Shown one piece after another: positions 22,610 through 35,147 of a stretch of 50,017 nt of DNA. Source of the DNA: Smittium mucronatum. Its lineage: Eukaryota > Kickxellomycota > Harpellomycetes > Harpellales > Legeriomycetaceae. The stretch's first letter is position 1, and every line of letters starts with the position of its first letter. The stretch lies in the NCBI GenBank assembly GCA_001953115.1, contig LSSL01005549.1, positions 1 through 50,017 on the forward strand, written 5' to 3'. The notes under the pieces were generated by a model, which was not told the DNA's origin, did not search any database, and worked only from the letters and a program-made list of their open reading frames with translations. Position numbers and translations under genes: made by a program.

Positions 22610-24400
22610 AAATGAAAGAAAAAAAGAAAAAAAAGTATTAGCTAGTGAGGAGGAGTCGCTTAAAATGAAATAAATTACCCTTGGAAAAGCCCTATATATG
22701 TTATGAGAATCTTAAAACCCCCTGAAAGGTGTCTTAGAAAGCCGGTGTAAACGTGGAGTTAAAAATGAGAAACAACTATAAATATTTGCAATGTATTTTA
22801 GCAGAAGTGGGTAATGTCTTTATTTGTATACAAGGGAAGCTTATTGCTCTTAGAAAGATGTTCTAAGCTATAGCAGCAGATAATTCAAAGGCCAACTTTA
22901 TTTCCAGGAAATAATAGTGATTGGATTTAGTGAACTAGGAAGGGTTTTTTAAAAGTAAAAAAAAAAAGAGAAGCAATTTGCTACTTGGGATGTACAAAGA
23001 CACAGTTTATGTAAGTAATGGAAATGCACAGAATTGTTTGCATCGATTCGTTCCCATTTGTAACTTTAAACTCTGCAACAGATATTGCCCTTATTCGTAG
23101 ACTTTGCCAGTGCTACTAAATATATATCTGACATAATCCCCAGAACAAAACAGCCACATTTTCCACTTGGCTCAAACCAGAGACCCCCCTCCCATTTCCC
23201 CCTTCCACATTCCCATTTCCCGATTCCCTTTCCCTTGACCCTTCCCACCCTTCACGTTTCCCCTTAACCCTTTTGCTTTTCGCTTTTATCCTTCATTCCT
23301 CTTCCCGTAATACTGTCCAAGTCCTCAAATCTGGATTTTTTTTTCACCTTTAGCTATTCATAGGTGAGAATTGCAAAACAAATATTGATGCCACATCGCT
23401 CTGATTGGATGCAGGCATTTTAAGAACAATAAGGACTTACACTGCATATGGATTTACCCTATTTGCCTCGTTCTACAAATATTGGCATATATTTCTACAA
23501 TCATTAAAGCACAACATAGGGCATCTTCTAATAAAAAAAACCAGCCTGTCAATTCAATGTGGACTGCTAAAATCCACTATAATTGGTAGGGTCTGTACAA
23601 TAAAAATGGATGCCTCTTATTAAAACAATACTGGTACACTTACTGACACCAACTTCAATATATATGATACAGATCGCCATGTATATTTTGTTAATATTGC
23701 ACTATTTGCTGCTAGTCAATATCCTTTCCTCCTTTAGTATGGACTCAAGCATAATTTCTATATGCGCGCCATTTGTCTTCGATGCTAATCAACCAATGGA
23801 TTTTATTAACCAAATAATCACCCATCCAATTATCGTCTTTTATTGAAGCGTTTATCATTGTCATTTGACTTTTTTAGGGAAAGTAGAATAGGATTGATCA
23901 CCCCTAAATGTAGCCAACAGTCGTTCTTGAACTCCATCCTTGTTGTTTCGATACAATTGGCTCTTTTTCCTTTTTCTGCCAATAATCTTTTTTTTTGCAA
24001 CAAATAGATGAATCAAGAACTTTCTTTATATTGTCTGAACCGCCAATCTTTTCGACCAACAATATTAGCGTGATGCCATCTCTACATGCCTTTTTTGGTC
24101 TTCAGATTATTATTAACCCCTATTATTAATATTCAAACGATTTTTATCCTATCATGGATCGTAAATAAAGACAAGATATTGAAGTTGATGAATTAAAAAC
24201 TCTCGTTATTATAAAACTAGCGCCAATATTATGCACTTAAAAAGCTCTCTTTGAGAGGTGACACTTTCATCAAGCTTTATTACTAGTTCCCTAACTTGGA
24301 AAGACTAACTCTTTAAAAATTATAAAATCATTGGTTACTTATGAATTTGAGTTTTATTAAGCCCATTTTCTATTGGCGAAATGGGGAAGATTTATTGAGG
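22610..24400. other. Myosin upstream flank, moderate GC, no gene recognised
   Basis: GC here is closer to that of coding DNA than of the desert, yet only frames under 80 codons occur. Scraps such as plus-strand LFAASQYPF near 23700 and minus-strand DGITLILLVEKIGGSDNIKK near 24060 look protein-like but match nothing I know. They may be a decayed gene or transposon, or unrecognised short exons. The myosin promoter should lie at the left end. Confidence 0.4.
23160..23310 (+). promoter_or_regulatory. Pyrimidine-rich tract
   Basis: About 150 bp almost entirely of C and T on +, with repeated CCCATTTCCC, CCCTTTCCC and TTCCC units (purine-rich on the myosin coding strand). It lies about 600 bp upstream of the myosin ATG. 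Such tracts can exclude nucleosomes or bind GAGA-type factors; that role is inferred only. Confidence 0.4.
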
Positions 24401-24401
24401 T

Positions 24402-24704
24402 TTGCACTTCTTTGTATTTCTATTGGCTTGCTATAAAAATTTTATTATAGCCAATGGATATCGCAGAAATAAAAATCTGGTCTTGAAAAAAATCTCCCAT
24501 TTGGTAGAGAAAAAGTTAGTTGAAAGGTTCATATCTAAATATGATACTAATAGTGTGAATACTATTTGCTCAAACCCTGAAAACATGAAAAATAAAAGTG
24601 TAGTTCTGGCACCAGTAATGACCGTTATATATAGGTTAAAAATATCCACATACAAAATTAGGCCACGATATACAAAATTAGGCAATCTTATACAAAATCC
24701 ATAA
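24402..24704 (+). other. Unidentified 100-codon open frame
   Basis: An open frame with a lysine-rich segment (KNLVLKKISHLVEKKLVERF) followed by NPENMKNKSVVLAPVMT. I do not recognise it. Its start codon in the track is not ATG, and its C-terminal part runs into a 20-bp tandem repeat, so it is doubtful as a gene. A transposon remnant is possible. Confidence 0.2.
24422..24454. repeat. Hairpin with ATTGGC / GCCAAT ends
   Basis: ATTGGC, TTG, CTATAAAA is followed directly by TTTTATTATAG and CCAAT, so the arms pair nearly end to end. The arms carry an inverted and a direct CCAAT-type pentamer. Confidence 0.5.
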
Positions 24705-24720
24705 TCATATACAAATTCCA
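24650..24720 (+). repeat. Tandem 20-bp repeat, about 3.6 units
   Basis: Units start ATACAAAATTAGGC at 24650 and 24670, ATACAAAATCC at 24690 and ATACAAATTCC at 24709. The first two are near identical and the last two diverged. Confidence 0.75.
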
Positions 24721-24750
24721 CCTTCATGCCAATAGAAACATCAAAAAAAA

Positions 24751-24815
24751 TACCTATTCATCTTTTTTTTTTGTATCACGGAATTTTATTGTAAGATAAC
24801 GTATTACCTATCCAT
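24751..24815 (-). mobile_element. Family B retroposon, tail-only insertion with target duplication
   Basis: A T10 run (24763-24772) then GTATCACGGAATTTTATTG and TAAGATAACG is the reverse complement of the 3' end of the 42.3-kb element. Only about 30 bp plus the A-tail were inserted. TACCTATTCAT (24751-24761) and TACCTATCCAT (24805-24815) flank it, an 11-bp target-site duplication with one mismatch. Confidence 0.8.
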
Positions 24816-26319
24816 GTACAAATTATTCTATTACCATTTTATTGTCTATTTTTAATCAATACAGGGAGTTTTTCGGATTAGGGAGCTGTGGATTCTATAT
24901 CGAAATTTAAATTTTATAAGGATGCTATACAATATGCATTTTCCATTTAAATACACTTGAAAAAATACTAATGAAATGTTATGAAATATATTAATAATAT
25001 TTCATATTAAAATGTAAAAGACAGAGATTCATTATGAAAATAAATTTAAATAATAAGAATCTAGATTTTTTTAAGAGAAAGTCTGTAAACACAGTACAAA
25101 TAATTATGGTAAGGGAACCCAGAAACGAAAATTAAAATATGTTGTTTTTCAATGCGTTATTTGAGTTCTAAAAAAATTAAGATGTATCAAAATAGCTAGA
25201 AGCATTTTTTTAACTTATTTTATAAGTGCAGCTTAGTTAGTTTAATATTTCTGATATTTAATAAAAGGATTAGCCGTTAATTCACAAAATATATAACCTA
25301 ATCGAGCAGAATTCACTCGAGATTAGTTATTTTCTCTCTAAAAATCCGTTTAATATATATTATCCATGAAACTTACCTATTGCCGATAGTGAAAATAAAT
25401 GTTGTATAAGGAGAAGTTAAAGTATTTACTGAAAAATCATATTTCTGAATCGCCTCAAAACTCATTTTTTATAATCATTATTTTTTTATGTGCATCTCTA
25501 GATAAATACATTTAAGGCCTTCTATAATTATGGATAACTTTTATAGCATATCACATTGTTTATCTTTAACAAATAAGCAGTATATTTTCAATAAATCCAT
25601 CGATACTCAGTCCCAAAAGCCGGCACTAATGGTACCGCCAGGTCTACAAGATAAATAAATTAAACTTTTCTATTCAATATATATACTTTACAACTTTTAT
25701 CCGGATTTTTAAAATCTAAAAAACTTGATTGAGCCAAGTTTTTTTCAGCTCTAATACAAATAATTATCAAATTTATATATAGTTTTTTTATAATATAATT
25801 ATAAATATAGGTAAAAATTGAAAAATTGAGATCTCGTTTAGTTTAATTTGCTTCACAAATCCTTTTAGTTAAAATTTAAAAATTAGAAATTGTTTAAAAA
25901 TGGCCAATAAAGTTTAAATAAAACAATCTTTATATGAATGCGTAATCTTTATGGTGTTTTTATTGGTTTGATGATTGAATCTGTGTATTATTATAGATTT
26001 TTTATATTTTTGCATTATTTATATGTGGATATTTTTAACCAATATTTAATCAAGCATTTTCAAAAAAAAAGATATATACTTTTACAAAATTATACAATTA
26101 AATCAAATGGCAATGTATTTTTTTATTGTAGTTTTGCCATAAAGTGTTGAATATTAAGAGCAATTTTTTACTTCTTTAATTATATTTCATTCATAAATAC
26201 CGCATTATTGGCATATTGGTTTAAAAGATGTGATTTAATTGGATTAAGAGGTGATTTGATAAAAGAATCGAAAGAAATTTATTGATTACATTTCTGTAAT
26301 AATTTATATCTTATTGCTG
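24816..26319. other. AT-rich gene-free stretch
   Basis: No gene recognised. One hydrophobic 70-codon frame (25938-26150) looks like chance in A/T-rich DNA. Confidence 0.5.
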
Positions 26320-26485
26320 TTTTTTTTTTTTTTTACGGGAAATTTATTTTAAAGTTAATAGAAAGCTATAAAGACACAATTGAAAAAATTAAAAAAGTGA
26401 AAAAATTCCAGAAAAAATTTGTCACCCAACCCCCCTCTGTCGCTCTATCAGCTCTATACCTCGAGGGCATCGTTTCAAGTGGTAC
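26320..26485 (-). repeat. Family A SINE-like repeat, copy 5 (best preserved)
   Basis: A T16 run, ACGGGAAATTTATTTTAAAG, an A-rich body, then TGTCACCCAACCCCCCTCTG, CGCTCTATCAGCTCTATACC, CTCGAGGGCATCGTTTCAAG. In the minus orientation this gives a GC-rich head and a clean poly(A) tail. Confidence 0.75.
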
Positions 26486-29400
26486 ATTTTTACCGATGAA
26501 TTGCAAATATTTTAATAAATATTAAAGATTAAATTGCAAAAATATATGAAATTTAGAAAAATCTATATAAAATAAAAAATTTCAATAGTTTTAATAGAAG
26601 ATAAATATCTAAAGCCGAAAAAAAAATCATACATTAAAAAAAAAAAATGGCTAAATTTTTTTTTGTGTGTTCAAATGTTTTATATAAATTATTTAAAACT
26701 GATGTGGGACTTAAAACAGCCCCAAAATCAGTAAATTTAGCACAGTTATTTTCTTTTATATATATGAAATTTAAAAAAATGATGAAAAAAAAATCTCCTA
26801 TATTTTTATAGATTTATTTGAAATCACTTTTTTTTTTTGACTTAATTTATTCGGATATTCCCATGAAATTTTCCTGAAGATATTTGCAACTGTGTTTTAT
26901 AGTTTTAGTATATCACTAAAAAGGTCAATTAAGTTAAATATTTTTCATAATCTAATCATTTTACCAACAAACCTCTTTTAATAAATTTAAAAAATGAAAT
27001 CAACTACACCCTTTTATTTTTCGGGGAAAAAACTCCCTTCAAATAATTATTACTGATATAACCACCAAATAGCCGTATTAATTAAAAATAAATAAATTAT
27101 ATGCAAAAAAATTTTATTATATATTATATTATGAAGGTTACTTGTATTATCATTTGATTTCTATTTGCCTTATTTTATAAAAAAAATTATATTTGTACTA
27201 ATCACATTTTCTATCGTTTAAAAATAATAAAAATAAAAGATGTTTAAAATAGGATTTATATTTTTTAGGGAATTTATTTATAAAAGTCCAAGCTCAATCA
27301 CATTCCCAATCACTCCAAAATCTCATTTTTATTTTCTTACCAAATTAAAAAATCTAAAATTTGACTTTTACAAATATTGGTAAAACAAAAAATTCTCTAA
27401 AAGAAACATATTATAGATATTAAAACATAAAAATAGAAATATAGCTATGTAAATTCTCTAAAAACACCGAGTTTATTTAATAGAAAAAAGAAATAAAGCT
27501 ATATCGGGTTTATATAGTCTATAATTATACCTAAATCCCAATTTAAATTGAGGTTTTCCCAAGAGGGTATAGGATTTATTTTATATACAGCTATCCTAAT
27601 ATCCCAATCAAAATTAAAACATGCGCATTGAATATAATTTAAGCAAATATTTCATAAAAAGAAAAAGCTATATTATTATATTATTACTGAATTTTTTGAT
27701 TTTGTTTATATATAATTCTGTTGTTTCTGTGTTTAAACCTTTGAAAGAAATATCGCAAAATTCCTAAGCAATGGATTTGCCTAAAACTGAGCGGTGAAAT
27801 ATCAAAATTTTATTTAAATCTTGATTGAAAGTAAAAATTAGTGAGAATTTGAATGTAGAGCTGCTTTAATGTTCATATTGACTTTGTAAATTTAATAACA
27901 TTCAGGCAAAATTATAGTTCATTAAATTCATTAAATTTTATTTTTGGATAATATTTACTCTTTTTTTTAATACTGAGAATTATAATTCAACTTAGAACCC
28001 ACGAAATTATGTTAATTTATTTTTATCGTTGTTGAAAATATTTTGAAATCCAAATATTTTTTAAACATACTAAAAATAAAAAAATTTATGGTACCAATTT
28101 CGGGTCTCGCTACTTTTTGATATTAAAAAATTTAAATTTGTCTTATTTATTTACTTATTCAATATTAAAATTTATTGCCCATAAAATTTATCAAAACGCA
28201 TTTTATCTGATTTATTTTCACCTGATTCCACTTCAATAATTAAAAATTATCCTAGTTTTTTTTTAAATTCATTTAAATCTTATTAGGTTTGTTTTTTTAT
28301 ACAATTATATATAATCAAACAGTAAAATAAAACATCAACCGATTTTTTTATGAATAATTTCGATTAATTATTGGTTTTGGGAAACAATGATAATTTTAAA
28401 TATAAAAAAACCGAGATTTTTTATTCACCAATTTTCGATCAAATACAGCCTGGGATAAATTTCAATTGGACTAAATGAGAACTGGGTATTAAATTTTTAT
28501 AAAATACTTTGATAGTGCGAGTAGTCATGCTTCGGTTTTTTCGTTCACTTTTTGGGTTCCGGTACTAATTATCTCCATTTAAGCAGTGCTTCTCATAGAA
28601 AAAAGACTAAATTATAAGCAATTTGAAAAATTAAAATCCAAAAAATATGGGAGACTCTTACTAAGAGTTGAAGTTTCGTTATTAAAATTTTAATTTTTTC
28701 TAGTTTGGAAAAATTTCAAAATTTTTAAGTACAAATTTATTGTCTAATCTGGAATTTCAATAAAAAATTATTTTTTTTCAAAATGTGAAAAATATATGGG
28801 AGTGTATTTTTTTAATTTCTATTGGATTGATATCAATTAAAATTTATTAAAACTAAAAAATTATGGCATTGAAAAAGCCGCTAAATAAAAAAATTCATTC
28901 TGAAATAATAGCTTTTTTTCGTGGGGATTATTGATTGGACAGTTAAAAGATATGAAAAAAATAATCACTAATTGTGAACGGGGCTTGAAATTAAAAAAAA
29001 TAATTCCAATATAGAAGAGAATAAAAATATATCTGCAAATGAGAATCATAATTAAAAAGTTACAAAACACCTAAATTTTTTTGTGATATGAAAACTATAT
29101 GTGAAAATTCTTTATAAGAGCTGTAATTCTCATTTGATTTTCAATACTTCTCTATTCAGGAAATTTGAGGCTAAGATGTCGATAAATTTATTTGCTAATA
29201 TTTGATTGGATTTTCAAAAGAATTTTTCTATTTACAAATTTTTGAAATTTTGAAATTTTATTGGTTTGATTATGATAAAAATATATCTAACCAATGATTT
29301 AAATAGTGAAAATATTTCGGTCTTAAAATAAACCACCCATATAGTTGAAAGAGCATAGATATACTATTCACAGCAAATTAAATGCACAATTAAAAAAATA

Positions 29401-32400
29401 GAAAACATGTATGATTATAATTTTTGATAAACAACAATAAATTTCTAATAACTTATTCCTATTGAAAAGTACTTTTATTTGATCAGCCTAAACCTAAAAA
29501 AGAACTTTATTTTGATATAATGAATTCTAATCAGATAATGAAAGCAAATCATTAATAAAAGTTTTAAATTTAGAGAAATTATAATTATAATCAAAGCGTT
29601 ACCCACATAAAAAATTTTGTAATAAGAATATCAATATATATCGATTTTTGTAAATAATTAAATTTAATTATCTTTAGATAATCCAAAATTCTTTCAGAAG
29701 ATGGTAAAGCTATAAAAACCAAAAATTTCTATGTTTTTATATTGTAATATATATGAATATATGCTGGATTCAATAAAGTAACATAAAAGAAAAAAAGATG
29801 CAATTTAAATTTTTTGGAAAAATTATAAATCCGTCCTTCCTTTGGAAAAATATAATAATAATTATGATATTTTTTTAATACTAGCCATCGATGTAGAATC
29901 AAAAAAAAATTCGTAAAAAATATCTTAATTTTGATAATAATATCTTTATTAGATAAAAATAAATGATATTTTTATTCCCTCGACTAATAAAAATTTTAAA
30001 TGGTGTAATTAATAGTAAATTTATTCGATTTTAAACCAAATTAAATTTAAAAGCTATCATTTTTACACAATTTTTTTTAATTTTTAAATTTTATTTCACC
30101 ATTAAAAAAGGTTTATTTTAATAATCCTTGAAAATTCTAGGAATTAATTGCTGAATATTTTCCCCAAATCAAGTTTTGAGTAGAAACTTATTTTATGCGA
30201 AATTCTCATAAATTTAGGAAAGTATTTGCAGCTTTTATTTTTAAATTAATTCATATAAATAATAAAGAAAAAAAAGCTCAAAAAGTCTCATAATAAATAT
30301 TTTTATAATAGTAAAAAAAACTGTAAACCGGGAATTTAAATAATAATCTGAGCTGCTTGTTATTAAATATGTCGATTTGAAATTATGATGTATCCACAAG
30401 ACAATCGATTTCGGAAAAATTAAAATTTTTCTTTACATGACTACAAATAAAGCTGAAATCACAAAAAAAATAGGAATTTAATTTTTAAAATATATTTATA
30501 AAAAAAAGACAGTTTAATAATTTCCTATTATAAAAGATGATCTTTTGAATTTTTTTTTAAAAAAAACTGTTAATTAGACTCAAAAAGTTGTATCTTTTAT
30601 CATATAACTAAAAATACTAATTAAATTCATCAAAAAATCTATAGAAACTCTAAAAAAATATAAAATATTGACTCAATATTCAAAAAAAAAATTCACGTAG
30701 GTTTTTTTAAAGAATTGTTTTTATCTAGACTCAACAATAGTTTTAAACAAAAAAGAGATAAATTCCCTGAAGTTTATGACCATAAATATTAAAATTTCCA
30801 ATATATGCCTTGAAATAAAATAAAATAAAAGTTAATATTATATATTAATTTTTTCATATCTATCAGTAATTTAAATACTAAATTTATTATAGAAAAAATT
30901 TACTTATGATATCAATTATTATTAATTAATTTTAGTTTATTATTTAAAGCATATACTAAATGCATATATATTTTCAAAAACTTATTCTTTTGTGAAATTA
31001 AAACTTGGGATTTATTTACCAACATATTTTTGGGTTTTTTAAATCGAATTCACATAAATACGGTAAAAAATTATAAAATTTAGTTAATAGAAAGTAAATT
31101 TAATTTCTGTACTTAATATTTATGAATTTTATGAATTTTTATTTTATTTTACGCCTTTAATGTTGAAATAATTCTCCATGAATATTTATTTAATACATAT
31201 ATCATCTATCGTATAATATTTTTTATCCAAATGTATTATGTTTATATATTACGTATCAATCTATAAATAATGTATGATATTTAGTATTATATCTATAATT
31301 TTCTTAGTTATTTATATTACTTTTTTCTAGGAATTAATATCTTTTTAATATTCATTGATTTTTTAGAAATCAATAGCATTAATTATATAATAACCTCATC
31401 TTCCAATAAAAATCTTTATAAAATAAAAAAATCTAGATGATCTTTTTATTTAAGTTTACTTTGTACAATTTCTGATATTTATTTGCAAATTTTTTACCTG
31501 TTATAAGCGTTTTAATAAATATCTGATAAATAATAAAATATATTAATTTCTAATCGATGAAATTCATCAAAAAAAAAAAATCTAATTTATACCTACTCGA
31601 CTAAATCAATAATATTTTTTGTATTGAAATCAAGAAAGTATTTTTTAAATATTTTTTAATAGAACATATGCAAATAATCTCAAAGCCTAAACTTCATAGA
31701 AGAAATAATTTTTAAATTTATATTTTTATGGATACTTTAGACTTTTGGGTATTAATTATTACTTTTTATTGATTGAATGTTCCAAGCTAATAAGTGTTAT
31801 ATATAAAATTTCAATATCTAACAAAAAAAAATACTTACTATACAATCAATTTAAAAACCCTGCCAATTTTTTTTATAATTGAAAATAAATATTTTTAGTT
31901 CGTGAATAAAAAATCAATTTTCTCGACAGATGTGCATTTTTTATCACCCAGAAAATTTTTTTTCCAAATTAAATAGGAAAAGCTATATATATAGTTGGGT
32001 GGTTCTTATAAAGAGGTAACTATGATTCTATACAAATTTACTTATAAATAAACATTCACTTATTTTTTCAAAAAATTAGGAGTTTTTTGTTTTTTAAATA
32101 TTAAAATATTGTAGTATTTTTGACTTTTATTTTAATATTTTGAATATAAATTTAAAATTTAAAGGGGTTGTTTCCTTTTAAGGGATTTAATTATTTAATA
32201 AAAATTATTTATGGCTTCTGTATCGAGATGAAAAAAGATTGATTAAAATATCAAAAAATAGGGAGAATGGTTTTTTACGGTTGGATTATTTTCTATCTAG
32301 GCAATTATAAAATTTTAATAATCCCTTGATTAAATTTATTACATTTGAGAGTTTTTTAAATGACACGTAAGAAAATTAGTATTAAGTTAGATGCTTTATT

Positions 32401-34220
32401 TTTCACATTTAATTTAGTAAGGAAAATAGCAGAAAACCGATTTATAATATTATAATGTAAATATATATATAAAATCAATTTGATTATTTAAAAAAAAAAA
32501 AGACAACATTTTTAAAAACTGCGTTTATAAAATTTCAGCCTTGAAAAGTTCTTTTTATTTTTTAATAATCAGAAATTTTGTTTTTATGTATATGAAATGG
32601 GGGTTTTCAAGCAATGAAAATAAAATTTTATTATTAATAAATAAAAATTTTGTGAAAAAGTTTTGTTTTTTATCGAAATATTATCTACAATTTTTTAGTT
32701 AAATTAACACTTTTTCCCAATATAAGTGGCATAATAAACATGTGATGATGATCATATTTATCAAAATTTAAAAAAAAATTAAATAGAATTTTTACAAGTT
32801 TTGAAATGATGTGAAAAATTGCTAATATGTGTTTCAAAAGTCTTTATTTTTTATAATCGCTTTAAAAGACTATTTATTAAAATAAACTTTAGGAACTATT
32901 AAAATTTACACTTCGCACAAAAACAAAATATACATCAAAAAAATAAAGCATAAAAGATATTAGAATTAATAAATTAAATAATAAAAAAATGATAAATATA
33001 AAATTTTAATATATTTACGAATTAAAAACTATATAAATGAATTTTCAGAAATAATGTTGTTACGATTGGTCAAAATCATTGAAAAATCTTAAAGAATACA
33101 GAATAAATATTCATGCATGATATAGTAGTGAAAATAATGAAAATTTCCATTATTTACACTATAATATAGTTTTATTGACTAAAATATTGATATATAATAT
33201 TTTAGAATAAATTTTATTGTATTTAATTAAATTGATCAATATTTCAAAATAACCTATTTAAAAATGTTTTAATTTCAGGGGGGGGGGGGGCTAAATTAAC
33301 CCTAAATTAAATATCTTTTTACCAAAAAAAAGAAGTAAAACAGAAAAAAAATACTAATTAAATTTAATATCGATAAAATTGTATTTGGTAATGCAAAATA
33401 ATATTAATTATTTTGAAATTTTTTTTTTGATATATATATATTTGTCCCAGGAGAAATAAAACAAGAAAATGAGATATGTTTATATATAATGTGTCAAAAT
33501 TTATGCTAATTTTAAATCTTAAAATTAAAAACATATATATATATTATAAAAAAGCCCCCAAAAACCTAATGCTCAAATTTAGCTAAAAAAATTCTCAAAA
33601 GAAACGTGTTTTTTTTATAAAGAAATGAACGGTGTTTTGAAACAATGATTTTATTATTTTCGAAATAATTATAGCTAACTAAATTAATATCAGATCAGAA
33701 TAAATATTTTGTTATTTTTAAAAAAATTTAAAAATTTAAAAACTCAAAAAGATATTATTATTTGACGGATAAAAATTTACATATATTTAAAATGAAAAAA
33801 AATGCTTTAATTAATATAAAACTAGAATAAATGTTTTCTAATATATATATATATCAAGTCACTATTAGTAATCTTTTTTTTTTCAATACAGGAAATCTCA
33901 TCTACTTTGGGAAGTTTATTTTAGTTTAAATATTTGATCTTATAGAAATATTTCATTTTTTTTCCACATATTATTTATAAGATATTGGATTTTTATATCA
34001 GAATTCCGTTTATGTACGGAATTTTTATAAATTTTATTTTAAAAGTCTTATGAGAAAAATTTTAAACTTTAGAAAATATCGATTTCTTTTCGCTACTTTT
34101 TTTTATTAATTTTGTGTATACGCTTTTTTTATATCTCAGAGTTTTATTCTCAGATATTATCAGTTTTAAACTACTTGAAAAAAAAAAATTTAAAAAAACT
34201 GTAAGGAAATAAAATTACAA
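26486..34220. other. Large extreme-AT gene desert, first part
   Basis: Sampled lines are about 12-17% GC. No open frame is longer than about 70 codons and none is recognisable. A possible tail fragment of family A (TTTTTTAGGGAATTTATTT) lies near 27265. A 13-G run sits at 33278-33290, and short (AT)n runs near 33435 and 33841. Confidence 0.6.
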
Positions 34221-34400
34221 TAAACCCAGCTTTAATAGATTGCTATTCGGGTCTTCAAACTGTTTAACCAAATAACAATGGTCACATATCCACCTCTTGA
34301 TATTCTCCATGCAGAATGGCTCCAAGTGGGATTTATCGCTAAGGATATATACAGCCATGTAATAAGTTCTAAATTATTTTTTTTAAAAAATAGCTGAAAT
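34221..34400 (-). pseudogene. Possible LTR-element integrase zinc-finger relic
   Basis: A GC-richer patch whose minus strand stays open for about 50 codons and reads HLEPFCMENIKRWICDHC followed by YLVKQFEDPNSNLL. The spacing M..(N/D)IK.W...C..C resembles the second half of a retroviral-type HHCC zinc finger. The neighbouring integrase core is not recognisable, so this is a weak call. Confidence 0.3.
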
Positions 34401-35114
34401 GGTTAGCATCACTATCAAAGACCACTACCAAAATGGTGAATAAAATTTAGAATAAGTCTTTAAAAAGATGAAAATTCGGCCTTATATTCACATAAAACCT
34501 TTAACTATATGGGCTTTCCCCCGAAGGAATCGGTATTTTTAGTTCAAGTGATTAGCTAAAATTTACATGTTCCATTCTTTTATATATTATTCCTGATCTT
34601 ATTCTTTCTTCGCTTAATCTTGATTTTTTTTCCGATTTTTGCTTAAATTAAGGTGATTTTTGTGCGATTTTAGTGCGAATAAATATTATCATAAGAATCG
34701 CTTAAAGCTTTAAACCTTAACATGTTATTGAAATTTTTATTTTTATGTGTTAAGAAATTATTCTGTAAAAATAAAAATTCGGACTGTGAAAAATAAACTG
34801 ACCAAATTATTTATTTTAATTTCGAAAATTCACATCATATTCTTGTAAATAATTGCTACACTAGATATTATTAGATGTTCAAAAATTTCATAATACATTA
34901 ATATGGCTAAAAAATCATCCTATTTTAATTTTTTAAATTAAAATTTTATCCATTTTACCGCTAAAAATATCTGGAATAAACCAATGAATTTTTTTATTTA
35001 GAATCTTAATCTAAATAACACCAAACTTCAAAAAATCCTCTATTACAAATTTTAAAATTATTCTACTATTACAAGATAGACCCAATATTATTCAATTATA
35101 ATGTAACATGCCTA

Positions 35115-35141
<27 letters not shown>
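35115..35141. repeat. (AT)n microsatellite
   Basis: An uninterrupted alternating A/T run of about 27 bp. Confidence 0.9.

Positions 35142-35147
<6 letters not shown>

Noticed and set aside
23066..23267. Two opposed 60-codon frames in the pyrimidine tract
   Set aside because: Explained by the strand-biased low-complexity DNA, not by coding.
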